From Williamsia serinedens (GTDB lineage Bacteria > Actinomycetota > Actinomycetes > Mycobacteriales > Mycobacteriaceae): a stretch of 64,000 nucleotides of DNA. The notes below the pieces were generated by a model. The model was not told the DNA's origin, searched no databases, and saw nothing but the letters and a program-made list of their open reading frames with translations. Each line of letters begins with the position of its first letter. Within the stretch, counting starts at the first letter, position 1. The position numbers and the translations under genes are program-made. Shown here one piece after another: positions 17,211 to 25,427 of this stretch. Location: contig NZ_JAMTCG010000002.1 in the NCBI RefSeq assembly GCF_024171725.1, positions 558,001 through 622,000 on the forward strand, given 5' to 3'.

Positions 17211-18485
17211 ATGACCACCCATGATCTCACCACCGCCGCGCGCGACCCGCGCGCGTGCCCGTTCATGCACGACGGATTCGACTTCACGAGCCCCGACCTG
17301 CTGCACAAGGGCATGCCGGTGACCGAGTTCGCCGAGCTGCGGAAGACCGCCCCCGTGTGGTGGAACGCGCAGGCCGAGGGGTCCGGCGGCGGCTTCCACG
17401 ACGGTGGGTACTGGGTGGTCAGCAAGCACCGTCACATCCGCGAGATCTCGAAGAACGACGAGAACTGGTCGACCAACGCCAACGGCGTGATCATGCGGTT
17501 CGAGGACACCATGCCGCCGGAGGCGTTGGAGATCACCAAGGCGCTCCTGATCAACCACGACCCGCCGGAGCACACCCGCCTGCGCAAGCTGGTCTCGCGC
17601 CTGTTCACCCCTCGTGCGGTCCACGCGCTGCAGGAGGAGATGGAGAAGCACGCCGCGGAGATCGTGCAGAAGGCCGCCGCGTCCGGGACGGGTGACTTCG
17701 TCCACCAGGTCGCCGTCGACCTCCCCCTCATCGCGATCGCCGATCTCCTCGGCGTCCCGAGCGAGGACCGCGAGAAGCTCTTCGAGTGGTCGAACTCGAT
17801 GATGAACGCCGACGACCCGGAGTTCACCGTCGACCCGACGACCGCGTCGGCCGAGGTCCTGGGCTACGCCTACCAGATGGCCGAGCAGCGCAAGCAGTGT
17901 CCGGCCGAGGACATCGTCAGCGAGCTGGTCAACGCCGATCTCGACGGGGAGTCCCTGTCGGAGATCGAGTTCGGCTACTTCTTCATCCTGCTGTCGGTCG
18001 CCGGCAACGAGACCACCCGCAACGCGATCAGCCACGGCATGAACGCATTCCTCGAGAATCCCGAGCAGTGGGAGATCTTCAAGCGAGATCGCCCGCGCAC
18101 CACCGCCGACGAGATCGTCCGGTGGGCCACGCCGGTGAACTGCTTCCAGCGCACCGCCAAGCACGACCTCGACCTCGACGGCGTGCAGATCAAGGCCGGC
18201 GAGCGCGTCGGGATGTTCTACGGCTCCGCCAACTTCGACGAGGACGTGTTCGACGACCCGTTCTCGTTCAACATCCTGCGGGACCCGAACCCGCACGTCG
18301 GTTTCGGCGGCAACGGCACCCACTTCTGCATCGGCGCCAACCTCGCGCGCATGGAGATCAACCTGATCTTCAACGCGATCGCCGACCACTGCCCGGACAT
18401 CTCCCGACTGGGTGACCCCGAGCGGTTGCGCCACGGCTGGATCAACGGCATCAAGAGGCTGCCGGTGTCCTACTCCGCGCCGTGA
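17211..18485 (+). CDS. Cytochrome P450, CYP125-like (steroid C26/27-monooxygenase type)
   Basis: 424 residues. I-helix oxygen-activation motif AGNETTRNAI, K-helix ExxR (DEIVRWATPV), heme loop FGGNGTHFCIGANLARME with the axial Cys. Several stretches read almost as in mycobacterial CYP125: GGGFHDGGYW, HTRLRKLVSRLFTPRAV, SANFDEDVF, NPNPHVGFGG, and the C-terminal RLRHGWINGIKRL. CYP125 oxidises the terminal side-chain carbon of cholesterol/cholestenone. No other cholesterol genes adjoin, so a role on another sterol or isoprenoid is possible. ATG follows AGGAGAACG. Its stop overlaps the GTG of a small membrane-protein gene. Redox partners not adjacent. Confidence 0.85.
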   Translation: MTTHDLTTAARDPRACPFMHDGFDFTSPDLLHKGMPVTEFAELRKTAPVWWNAQAEGSGGGFHDGGYWVVSKHRHIREISKNDENWSTNANGVIMRFEDTMPPEALEITKALLINHDPPEHTRLRKLVSRLFTPRAVHALQEEMEKHAAEIVQKAAASGTGDFVHQVAVDLPLIAIADLLGVPSEDREKLFEWSNSMMNADDPEFTVDPTTASAEVLGYAYQMAEQRKQCPAEDIVSELVNADLDGESLSEIEFGYFFILLSVAGNETTRNAISHGMNAFLENPEQWEIFKRDRPRTTADEIVRWATPVNCFQRTAKHDLDLDGVQIKAGERVGMFYGSANFDEDVFDDPFSFNILRDPNPHVGFGGNGTHFCIGANLARMEINLIFNAIADHCPDISRLGDPERLRHGWINGIKRLPVSYSAP

Positions 18486-18637
18486 CGATCCTGGGGATCA
18501 TCGCGATCATCGTCGGGGTGATCGTCGGCGTGCCGTGGATCTGGATCGTCGGGATCGTGCTGACCGTCGCCGGAGTCGTGTTGGCGGCGTCGGGCAAGAA
18601 CGGCCGCCTCAACGCCGGTCGGGCCCACTACTTCTGA
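18482..18637 (+). CDS. Small two-helix membrane protein (DUF6131-like)
   Basis: 51 residues from a GTG that overlaps the P450 stop (GTGA). It begins VTILGIIAIIVGVIVGV, then PWIWIVGIVLTVAGVVLA and a basic tail NGRLNAGRAHYF. Two short hydrophobic helices with a turn at Pro-Trp fill most of the chain. It resembles the small actinobacterial proteins grouped as DUF6131 (recalled family, not searched). Overlap implies co-translation with the P450. Role unknown; membrane docking for the P450 is only a speculation. Confidence 0.65.
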   Translation: MTILGIIAIIVGVIVGVPWIWIVGIVLTVAGVVLAASGKNGRLNAGRAHYF

Positions 18638-18650
18638 CGAGAGTTGCCGG

Positions 18651-19046
18651 TCAGATACCGGTCGACTCGTGGCCGGTCGCAGCACGGAACGCATCTCGGA
18701 TCCCGACGGTGTCGTAGACGATGTGCAACGTCGAGATGCGCCCGCTCGGATCGAGTTCGGCGACGTCGACGACCGAGAACGGCGCCGGCGTCCCGTCACC
18801 CAGCACCCAGTCGAAGTCGAACCAGAACGCGATGGACGACTCACCGTCGCGGAAGGTCCGCCGGAGGTGCAGTGTCGACTGCTGGGTGTCGGAGAACAGG
18901 CGCGGATAGAACTGCGCCGCGGGGAGGGTCCCGTAGAGCGGTGAGTGGACGATCGCGTCGTCGGTGAACAGCGACAGCATCGCGTCGGGCTCGCCGCGCC
19001 GGAGGCAGTCGAGATACCGGCCGACCAGGTCATCGGGCATCGGCAC
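18651..19046 (-). CDS. SnoaL-like / NTF2-fold protein
   Basis: 131 residues with the SnoaL-like pattern: an N-terminal helix pair (VGRYLDCLRRGEPDAMLSLF), TDDAIVHSPLYG, then a curved sheet with SIAFWFDFDWVLGDG and a C-terminal strand ISTLHIVYDTVGI. Such cone-shaped proteins are isomerases, cyclases, hydrolases or binding proteins; the active site cannot be assigned. The alternative start 2 codons downstream (19040) is equally possible. Converges on the small membrane-protein gene 13 bp away. Confidence 0.75.
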   Translation of the reverse strand: MPMPDDLVGRYLDCLRRGEPDAMLSLFTDDAIVHSPLYGTLPAAQFYPRLFSDTQQSTLHLRRTFRDGESSIAFWFDFDWVLGDGTPAPFSVVDVAELDPSGRISTLHIVYDTVGIRDAFRAATGHESTGI

Positions 19047-19071
19047 ACCCTATGCGGGCGCCCCGAAACCG

Positions 19072-19647
19072 TCAGCTGGGGACGGAGTTCAGGTCCGGGT
19101 TGTCGTTCTCGGTGATGTCGACGCCGTCCTTCTTGGACGAGCTGCTCACCGAGGTGACGGCGGACTGGACGTCGTCGAGTCCGCTCGCGTCCCCCGACTT
19201 CGCCTTGTCGAACGCCGACTGCACCGTGTCGCCGATGCGGGCCAACGGCGCGGCGATCGTCCGGCACAGAGTCGGGTTCGCCTTCACGTCCTCGCTCGCC
19301 AGGCGGATCTCCCGTTTGATGAACAGAGCCGCGAGACCACCCTTGGCGAAGGCGGTGAGTCGGCCGTCGGCACCCTTCGTGAAGGTGCCGGCCTTGTACG
19401 GCTTGTACAGGTATCGGTGGAAGGCGCCGAACGCGAGTCCGCTGTGCGCGACGAACTTCGTCTTCGCGAACGAGGTCGTGTTGCTCGTCGGACAGTCCGT
19501 GGCGGATGCGGACTGGCTCGCGACGACCGCCGACGACGGCGCCGCCGAGGACGACGAGTCGGACTTCTTGCAGCCGGCCAGCAGCGCGATCGGCGCGACG
19601 AGGATCATCAGCAGCACCGCGAGTCGACGTGTCACCGGAGTGGTCAT
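19072..19647 (-). CDS. Putative lipoprotein, unknown function
   Basis: 191 residues. Lipoprotein signal: basic MTTPVTRRL, hydrophobic core, lipobox LLAG-Cys26, then a Ser/Ala-rich linker (26-48). The mature part has two more Cys (near CPTSNT and TLCRTI) that could pair outside the cell, and a run AFGAFHRYLYKPYKAGTF. It ends in an Asp/Asn-rich tail. The frame is open to 19803, but the signal peptide starts at 19647. Comparable secreted helical proteins occur in mycolata; no function known. Confidence 0.75.
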   Translation of the reverse strand: MTTPVTRRLAVLLMILVAPIALLAGCKKSDSSSSAAPSSAVVASQSASATDCPTSNTTSFAKTKFVAHSGLAFGAFHRYLYKPYKAGTFTKGADGRLTAFAKGGLAALFIKREIRLASEDVKANPTLCRTIAAPLARIGDTVQSAFDKAKSGDASGLDDVQSAVTSVSSSSKKDGVDITENDNPDLNSVPS

Positions 19648-19717
19648 CCGCACGAGGGTAGTGGTGTCCGCCAGAAACCATGTCCGACTTGCCGTCTCGG
19701 CGACGAACGTCCGATCC

Positions 19718-20653
19718 TCATGCAGGGAGGACGATGACCTTGCCCGACAGCCGGCCCGCGTCGGAGTCGTCATGGACGGCCGCCACGTCGTCCCATCCGA
19801 CACGCCGTCCGACCTCGACGGTGAGCGTGCCGGCGTCGACCCGACGCACGAGGTCGGCGAGGAGCGCCGCGTCGCTGCGCACGAACACGCGCCGTGCGGT
19901 GACGCCGCGCGCTTGGTCGGGCTCGCCCGCGGTCATCGTGCCCACGTGCGTCCCCCCGTCCGCGACGAGCCCGACGAGGTGTCGTGTCTCCTCCGGCGAC
20001 GTGCTGACCAGGTTGAGCACGACGTCGAAGGGCGCACCCTCGACCGCAGGTCGACCGGACAGGTCGAGATGACCGACGACGTGGTCGGCACCGTGTGCCC
20101 GGACCCGGTCTGCGCTCCGATCGGACGCGGTCGCTGTGACATGGGCGCCGGCCTGGTGGGCGAGCTGGACCGCGTAATCGCCGACGGCGCCACCGGCGCC
20201 GTTGATCAGCACGGACTGGCCTGCCCGGAGGTCGGCGATCTCGAACAGCGCCTGCCATGCGGTGAGACCGACCACGGGCAGGGCCGCGGCGTCGGCGAGC
20301 TCGACCGACGTCGGGGCCGGTGTCAACGACTCCGCCGGGGCCACGACGAACTCGGCGGCGGCACCGTCGGCGGTCATCGGCAGCATGCCGATCACCGCAT
20401 CACCGACGTGCAGATCCGTGACGTCCGCACCGATCTCGGCCACGGTCCCCGCGACGTCGATGCCCGGCACGTGCGGGAAGGACACCGGGAAGACCTCGGC
20501 CAGCCACCCGCCCCGGATGCCGGCATCGACAGGGTTGAACGACGTCCCGGCGACGCGGACGAGGACCTCGCCGGCGCCCGGGACGGGGCGGTCCAGCTCG
20601 ATCCACCGCAGGACGTCGCTGTCGCCGTACCGGTCGAATGCGATTGCCTTCAT
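19718..20653 (-). CDS. Zinc-independent quinone oxidoreductase / MDR-family NADP oxidoreductase
   Basis: 311 residues. MDR fold: N-terminal GroES-like domain with FNPVDAGIRGGW and FPHVPGIDVAGTV, cofactor domain with VLINGAGGAVGDYAVQLA (AxGxxG-type). No structural-zinc Cys cluster, so it belongs to the quinone oxidoreductase (zeta-crystallin) branch. Start fixed at 20653 by AAGGAGGAATCATG. Divergent from a marR gene, with three copies of a TTCGA-based palindrome between them, so it is the probable target of that repressor. Likely detoxifies quinones or enals. Confidence 0.9.
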   Translation of the reverse strand: MKAIAFDRYGDSDVLRWIELDRPVPGAGEVLVRVAGTSFNPVDAGIRGGWLAEVFPVSFPHVPGIDVAGTVAEIGADVTDLHVGDAVIGMLPMTADGAAAEFVVAPAESLTPAPTSVELADAAALPVVGLTAWQALFEIADLRAGQSVLINGAGGAVGDYAVQLAHQAGAHVTATASDRSADRVRAHGADHVVGHLDLSGRPAVEGAPFDVVLNLVSTSPEETRHLVGLVADGGTHVGTMTAGEPDQARGVTARRVFVRSDAALLADLVRRVDAGTLTVEVGRRVGWDDVAAVHDDSDAGRLSGKVIVLPA

Positions 20654-20670
20654 GATTCCTCCTTCGTCAG

Positions 20671-20746
20671 TGCTTCGATGTCGAAGCATCTGTCGATGAC
20701 GATAGACTGCTTCGATCTCGAAGTAAACCCCTTCGATGTCGAAGCA
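20671..20746. promoter_or_regulatory. Three MarR operators (CTTCGAtnTCGAAG)
   Basis: Perfect palindromes at 20671-20688 (TGCTTCGATGTCGAAGCA), 20710-20723 and 20731-20744, sharing core CTTCGA-N2-TCGAAG. Centres are 37 and 21 bp apart. They fill the gap between the divergent oxidoreductase (start 20653) and marR (start 20752/20761); the third ends just before the marR start. Strong evidence for a co-repressed divergent pair. Confidence 0.85.
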
Positions 20747-20751
20747 GTAGA

Positions 20752-21252
20752 GTGGCCGACATGGCCGAGCCGCTCGCCCCGTCGCAGATGCACACCTACT
20801 TCGCGTTCACCGAGGCCGCGTCGCTGCTCCAATTCGCCGTCGCGCAGCAGCTGCGGGCCGAGGCCGACCTCAGCTACGTGCAGTTCGAGATCCTCGCGAC
20901 GCTGGGAGCGGCGCAGAGACCGATGACCATGACCGACATCGCCGACGGGGTCGTGTACAGCCGCAGCGGACTCACCCACCAGGCCGCGCTGCTCGAGAAG
21001 GCCGGGCTCATCACGCGCTCACCGAGTCCGACGGACCAGCGTGCGACCGTCGTGGACCTCACCGACGGCGGCCGCGACCGTCTCGATCGGGTCCTGCCCG
21101 GTCACATCGAGGTGGTGCGGGACCTGCTCTACGGCGCCCTCGACGACGACGACGTGGCGACCCTCGGATCCATCCTGGTGCGGGTCCGCGACCACATGCG
21201 CAGCCGCCCGTCGCGCTCTCGCAGCGTCAGCCGGACGTCACCGGCAGGGTGA
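20752..21252 (+). CDS. MarR-family transcriptional regulator
   Basis: 166 residues (163 if the ATG at 20761 is used). Winged helix: MTMTDIADGVVYSRSGLTHQAALLEKAGL then the wing ITRSPSPTDQRATVVDLT. Ser/Arg-rich C-terminus. Divergent from the quinone oxidoreductase with three matching palindromes between, indicating autorepression and control of that gene. Its last 26 bases overlap the 3' end of the convergent hydrolase gene. Start choice GTG/ATG is open; both lie just past the third operator, so the mRNA may be nearly leaderless. Confidence 0.88.
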   Translation: MADMAEPLAPSQMHTYFAFTEAASLLQFAVAQQLRAEADLSYVQFEILATLGAAQRPMTMTDIADGVVYSRSGLTHQAALLEKAGLITRSPSPTDQRATVVDLTDGGRDRLDRVLPGHIEVVRDLLYGALDDDDVATLGSILVRVRDHMRSRPSRSRSVSRTSPAG

Positions 21253-23011
21253 GCGAGGTGTCGGGTCCGCTGAGGATCGTGACCGGCTGACCCTGCAGGC
21301 CGGTGCGGAAACTCTGGTCGCCCCCGGCGATCTCGACACGGAGCCGGTGTCCGACGGCGAACCGGTGCACCAACCCGGAGAGGGTGACGGTCACCGGCTC
21401 CGTCGGGTCTGCGACGCGGATCGGGGACACCAGGCCGTTGATCAGATCCGCCGAACCGTCCGGCGCGACGTCGTAGATCTTCGCGAACACCAGTGGCTGA
21501 CCGAGGGCGCGCAGGCGCAGTCGCATGGTCGGGATGCCGACGACGTCGAGGGGTGTGGTGCGCGGCGCCGTGTCCCACCGGGCGTAGGTGCCCGGGTCCT
21601 GCCGGACGGGCTTGCCGCTGTCCGGGGCGTCGTCGTACGGCCCGGTCTGGGTGCGCCCACCGAGGAGCGGCGTCCTGATCGTCGCCCCACCGGGGCGGGC
21701 GGGCGCCCCGGCGGCGACGATCGCGCCGTCGAGCAGTCCCTGCCCGGCCGAGAGCCGGAACGACGACGTCGTGCCGACGGGATAGGAATCGCTCGCGTAG
21801 GCGGGCGTCGCGATCCCGGTGTAGGGCACCCAGTTCCGGAAGTACGCGAACTGCGGGCCGGTGTCGACGTCGAGACCCTTCAGGTGGTGGTCGAGCCAGT
21901 CGAGCGTGCGCCCGACCTCGTACTGGGTGGTGCGGTCCGGGTGGGCCCTGTCGTACTCGCCGGGCGCGGGACCGCCGCTGTGGCCCCACTGCTGCCAGAT
22001 CATCGACGTCGGGACGCCGCGTGCCCGCAGCGCCTGATACGTCGCGACCGCCTCGTTCAGGTCGAACAGCGTGTCGCGTTGGCCCTGCTCGAGCAGCACG
22101 GGGATGTGGATCCGGTCGATGTAGCTCGACACCGACGCGTGCCGCAGATGGGCGACGCCGGCCGGGCTGAACTGCCCGACGGTGGCGCCCTCGGCGAACG
22201 TGGTGCACTGCGTGACGGTGAAGTTCGGGCACGGAGTGATGCGGGCCGGATCGGACAGGTAGCCGGCGCGACCGGGATTCGTGACGCCGTCCACGAACAG
22301 GCCGGCCGCGTAGACGATCTTCGCCGACCCCGACACCCGGGTGCTGACGCCGGAGAACGTCGACGTCGCGTTCGGCGCGAGCGAGTAGCTCAGGTCGTTC
22401 CAGGTGATCTGCGGGACGATGGTGTCCAGGCGCGGATCGACCGCTGCGGTGGCGAACTGGATGCCGCCGCCGTAGGAACCGCCGACCATCCCGACGCGGG
22501 GATCGTCCGCGCGGCGGCGACCGGAGTGGTCGACGTCGTCGTGGGTGACGACGTCGAGTGCCGGGGCCGGCCGTCGCAGAGCAGCATCGGTGTAGGCGAT
22601 GCCCGTCCTGCCGCCGAGGTAGTCGATGAGCTGGGAGGCCGCGACGCCGTCGACGTCCGGATCGTCGAGGGTGATCGGGCAGGCGCTGCCGCCGAACCCG
22701 AGACCGGAGTAGGCGAGCACCACGTAGCCCTGCGTCGCGAGGTACCGCGCGATCGGCGCCTGCGTGGTGTACGAGCCGCCGAACCCGTTGGTGGTGAGGA
22801 CGGCCGGTGCGCGCCGCGACGGCGACAGCCCCGCCGGCCGATACAGCTGCCCGACGATCGTGCACGGTGTCGCACGGTCGGGACCCGTGCGGACCGAGAA
22901 GTGCAGCAGCTCAGTCGAATACGTGTCGACCGGCGCCGCCGACGCGGGCGCGGCGAGCCCCAGTGCCATGACCACGGCGACCAGTCCGGACTGCCCCCAG
23001 TTCCTTCGCAC
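21227..23011 (-). CDS. Secreted CocE/NonD-type serine hydrolase (X-Pro dipeptidyl-peptidase-like)
   Basis: About 594 residues. Signal peptide VRRNWGQSGLVAVV...APASA, cleaved near residue 26. Alpha/beta-hydrolase core with TTNGFGGSYTTQ, nucleophile Ser in VGGSYGGGIQ, the distal His in QQWGHSGGPAPGEY, and a C-terminal jelly-roll (X-Pro_dipept_C) domain ending TLSGLVHRFAVGHRLRVEI. Family members are esterases or acylaminopeptidases such as cocaine esterase. Four Cys in the mature chain suit an exported protein. Start could also be the TTG at 23017; neither has a strong ribosome site. Convergent with marR by 26 bp. Confidence 0.87.
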   Translation of the reverse strand: MRRNWGQSGLVAVVMALGLAAPASAAPVDTYSTELLHFSVRTGPDRATPCTIVGQLYRPAGLSPSRRAPAVLTTNGFGGSYTTQAPIARYLATQGYVVLAYSGLGFGGSACPITLDDPDVDGVAASQLIDYLGGRTGIAYTDAALRRPAPALDVVTHDDVDHSGRRRADDPRVGMVGGSYGGGIQFATAAVDPRLDTIVPQITWNDLSYSLAPNATSTFSGVSTRVSGSAKIVYAAGLFVDGVTNPGRAGYLSDPARITPCPNFTVTQCTTFAEGATVGQFSPAGVAHLRHASVSSYIDRIHIPVLLEQGQRDTLFDLNEAVATYQALRARGVPTSMIWQQWGHSGGPAPGEYDRAHPDRTTQYEVGRTLDWLDHHLKGLDVDTGPQFAYFRNWVPYTGIATPAYASDSYPVGTTSSFRLSAGQGLLDGAIVAAGAPARPGGATIRTPLLGGRTQTGPYDDAPDSGKPVRQDPGTYARWDTAPRTTPLDVVGIPTMRLRLRALGQPLVFAKIYDVAPDGSADLINGLVSPIRVADPTEPVTVTLSGLVHRFAVGHRLRVEIAGGDQSFRTGLQGQPVTILSGPDTSLTLPVTSG

Positions 23012-23031
23012 GGGCAAACGCTAATCGAGCG

Positions 23032-23478
23032 TCAGGGGTTGGTCCGCAGGATCGCGGTGATGTCGTCGAGGAAGCGGACGACGACGTCCCGGTCGTGATC
23101 GTCGAGGTCGCGGCACACGGCGTCGATCGCGCCGATCGTCGGGGCCCACGCCTTGAACGACGCGGCCCGCGCAGCCGCGGTCTCGGTGACCGTGACGCGA
23201 CGACGGTCGACGGCGTCGCGGGTCCGCACCACGTGCCCCGCATGCTCGAGCCGGTCGACCATGGCCGTGGCGGACGCGGACCGGATGCCGAGGTGTCGCG
23301 CGAGGTCGGCGACGCCCATCGGCCCGGTGATCGTCAGTTCGCCGATGGCCGCCATGTCGTTCGCGTTCATGCCCATCAGTGCGGCCATCCGTCCGGTGAG
23401 CTCCCGGGAGGCACCGACCATGTCGCGGACGGCGATCGTGGCGGGGTCGAGGTCGGTGAATGTCTCGTCGACGGCCAT
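23032..23478 (-). CDS. MarR-family transcriptional regulator
   Basis: 148 residues from the ATG at 23478 (MAVDETFTDLD; preceded by GGAATGGGGG) or 153 from 23493. Winged helix MGVADLARHLGIRSASATAMVDRLEHAGHVVRTRDAVDRRRV is textbook MarR. Divergent from the FAD monooxygenase at 23550, with a CTAGA/TCTAG dyad between. Repression of the monooxygenase with release by its aromatic or antibiotic substrate is the likely scheme (inference). Confidence 0.88.
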   Translation of the reverse strand: MAVDETFTDLDPATIAVRDMVGASRELTGRMAALMGMNANDMAAIGELTITGPMGVADLARHLGIRSASATAMVDRLEHAGHVVRTRDAVDRRRVTVTETAAARAASFKAWAPTIGAIDAVCRDLDDHDRDVVVRFLDDITAILRTNP

Positions 23479-23504
23479 CCCCCATTCCACCATGTACCTT
23501 GTGA

Positions 23505-23517
23505 CTAGACAATCTAG
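23505..23517. promoter_or_regulatory. Probable MarR operator
   Basis: CTAGACAATCTAG, a 13-bp dyad with 5-bp arms. A further ACTAG half-site lies at 23529. Between divergent marR (23478) and the FAD monooxygenase (23550). A/T-richer than the surroundings. Confidence 0.55.
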
Positions 23518-23549
23518 TTACCAGTAGAACTAGCAACAGGGGTGGGTCA

Positions 23550-24764
23550 ATGGGTGGATCGGTACTCGTCACCGGCGGCAGCATCGCGGGACCAGCGCAG
23601 GCGTGGGCTCTGTCGCGAGCGGGCTACGACGTGACCCTGCTGGAGCGAGCCGCGGCGCCACGGGAGGCGGGTCAGAACATCGACATCCGCGACGCCGGCC
23701 ACGACGTGCTCCGCGCGATGGGCGTCCGGGAGGAGGTGGCCGCGAACACGACCGGCGAGATCGGCCTGCGGTATCGCGACCCGGCGGGCCGCGCCTACGC
23801 GGACCTGCCCACCACCGAGGGTCGCGACGGACCGACCGCCGAGCTGGAGATCCTGCGCGGCCGGTTCTCGGAGATCTTGCGACGACTCACCACGGACGAT
23901 CCCCGTGTCGAGCACAGCTACGGCGACTCGATCGCAGACCTGTCCCAGGACGACCACGGGGTGGACGTGCGGTTCGCCGGCGGCGGGGTCGAGCACTTCG
24001 ACCTCGTGGTCGTCGCCGAGGGCCGCAACTCCACCACCCGTGACCTGGTTCTCGGCGACGCCGTGACGCGCGTGAGCCGCGACCAGTACATCGCCTACGG
24101 GACCATCCCGCGCACCGCGGACGACGACGACTGGTGGAACTGGATGACGACCACCGACAGTCGGATGGTCTCGACGCGACCCGACGACGTGGGCACCATC
24201 CGCGCCAACCTCAGCTTCGTCGCCCCCGACCTCGCGATCGACAAGATCGGCCACGCCGCCCAGATGACCGTTCTCCGTGCCCGTTTCGCGGGCGTCGGCT
24301 GGGCGACCGATCGAATCCTCGACGGCTTCGCGGCGGCGCCCGACGAGTTCTACATGGAGCGCATGGACAAGGTGGCGCTCTCCGTCTACTCCCGGGGGCG
24401 GGTGATCGTGGTGGGTGACGCCGCCTGGGCCGCCGGTCCGACGGGGATGGGGACGACGCTCGCCCTCGTCGGCGCCTATGTGCTCGCCGGCGAGCTCGAC
24501 AGGGCCCGATCCGGCTCCGGCGTCGACCACACCCGCGCTTACGAGGGCTACGAGTCGGTGATCCGCCCGTACGCCGAGGCGGTACAGACACTTCCGCCCG
24601 GTGGTCCGCGAGTCGTGTTGCCGCGCAGCGAGCGTGCCCTCGCCGTCCAACGGGCCGTGCACCGTGTGCTCGCGACGCCGGCGGTGCGCGACCGGGTCGA
24701 GAAGCGCCTGGTCTCCCGTGCGGGCGGGGACTTCCGGCTGCCGCGCTACCCGCTGTTCGACTGA
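23550..24764 (+). CDS. FAD-dependent monooxygenase (PHBH / tetracycline-destructase-like)
   Basis: 404 residues. Group A flavin monooxygenase: dinucleotide motif VTGGSIAGPAQAWALSRAGY near the N-terminus, ELEILRGRFSEIL with the conserved Arg, mid-domain DLVVVAEGRNSTTR (DG-type NADPH/FAD motif) and the second FAD motif VIVVGDAAWAAGPTGMGT. They hydroxylate aromatic or polyketide substrates; the overall pattern resembles antibiotic-modifying members but the substrate is unknown. ATG preceded by AACAGGGGTGG. Divergent marR is the likely regulator. The end overlaps the convergent tetR gene by 19 bp. Confidence 0.87.
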   Translation: MGGSVLVTGGSIAGPAQAWALSRAGYDVTLLERAAAPREAGQNIDIRDAGHDVLRAMGVREEVAANTTGEIGLRYRDPAGRAYADLPTTEGRDGPTAELEILRGRFSEILRRLTTDDPRVEHSYGDSIADLSQDDHGVDVRFAGGGVEHFDLVVVAEGRNSTTRDLVLGDAVTRVSRDQYIAYGTIPRTADDDDWWNWMTTTDSRMVSTRPDDVGTIRANLSFVAPDLAIDKIGHAAQMTVLRARFAGVGWATDRILDGFAAAPDEFYMERMDKVALSVYSRGRVIVVGDAAWAAGPTGMGTTLALVGAYVLAGELDRARSGSGVDHTRAYEGYESVIRPYAEAVQTLPPGGPRVVLPRSERALAVQRAVHRVLATPAVRDRVEKRLVSRAGGDFRLPRYPLFD

Positions 24765-25342
24765 TTCCCTCGTCGACCTGCGCCGGCGGGCGCGGTTACC
24801 GCGTCGGCGATGAGCGAGAGCATGCGGTCCGTCTTCGCCGGGTCGTCGGTCCCCGTCGACATGAGTGCGCCGAGAACCATCCCCGTGATGTCGTCCGGGT
24901 CGACGTCGGCCCGGAGCGACCCGGCGTCGACACCGGCCGCGACGATGGTCGCGACCGCCGCCGTGATCCGTTCCCGCGTGGCCGGTGTGGTCATCGACCC
25001 CGACGACCACCCGGCACGCAGGGTGTCGATGATGACGCTCTTCGTGGTGAAGAACCTCGCGTAGCGACGCATCCACTCGCGCAGCGCGTCAGCAGGCGGC
25101 AGCTCGGACAACAGTGGTCCCACGGCGTCGGTGAGGTCGTCGAGCTCGGCCTCGTAGACCGCCTCGATCAACGCCTCGCGGGACGGGAAGTGGCGGTAGA
25201 CGGTCCCGACCCCGACTCCCGCCTCGCGGGCGATCGCGTCGAACGAGGGTGTCGCACGGCCGCCGGCGAACATGCCTCGTGCCGCGTCGATTACTCGCTC
25301 GCGATTACGTCGTGCGTCCTTGCGGACGGTTCGATCGATCAC
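24746..25342 (-). CDS. TetR-family transcriptional regulator
   Basis: 198 residues from a GTG. Standard TetR N-terminus: VRKDARRNRERVIDAARGMFAGG, then PSFDAIAREAGVGVGTVYRHFPSREALIEAV, an almost consensus HTH. The open frame extends upstream to 25591, but homology starts here, just downstream of the operator-like repeats. Divergent from an aldo/keto reductase gene; AAACGGAGG/CCTCCGTTT repeats between suggest joint control. Confidence 0.88.
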   Translation of the reverse strand: MIDRTVRKDARRNRERVIDAARGMFAGGRATPSFDAIAREAGVGVGTVYRHFPSREALIEAVYEAELDDLTDAVGPLLSELPPADALREWMRRYARFFTTKSVIIDTLRAGWSSGSMTTPATRERITAAVATIVAAGVDAGSLRADVDPDDITGMVLGALMSTGTDDPAKTDRMLSLIADAVTAPAGAGRRGNQSNSG

Positions 25343-25354
25343 CAAGCGGAGAGC

Positions 25355-25400
25355 CCTCCGTTTCTGTACCGTGGGTCGCGAAACGGAGGTCCCTCCGTTT
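25355..25400. promoter_or_regulatory. TetR operators: three half/full sites of CCTCCGTTT
   Basis: AAACGGAGGTCCCTCCGTTT (25381-25400) is a perfect 20-bp palindrome. A further CCTCCGTTT at 25355-25363 pairs with AAACGGAGG at 25381-25389. Located between divergent tetR (25342) and the aldo/keto reductase (25428), ending 27 bp before its ATG. Confidence 0.75.
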
Positions 25401-25427
25401 TCTCGCCAATCGTCCCACAGGAACGCC

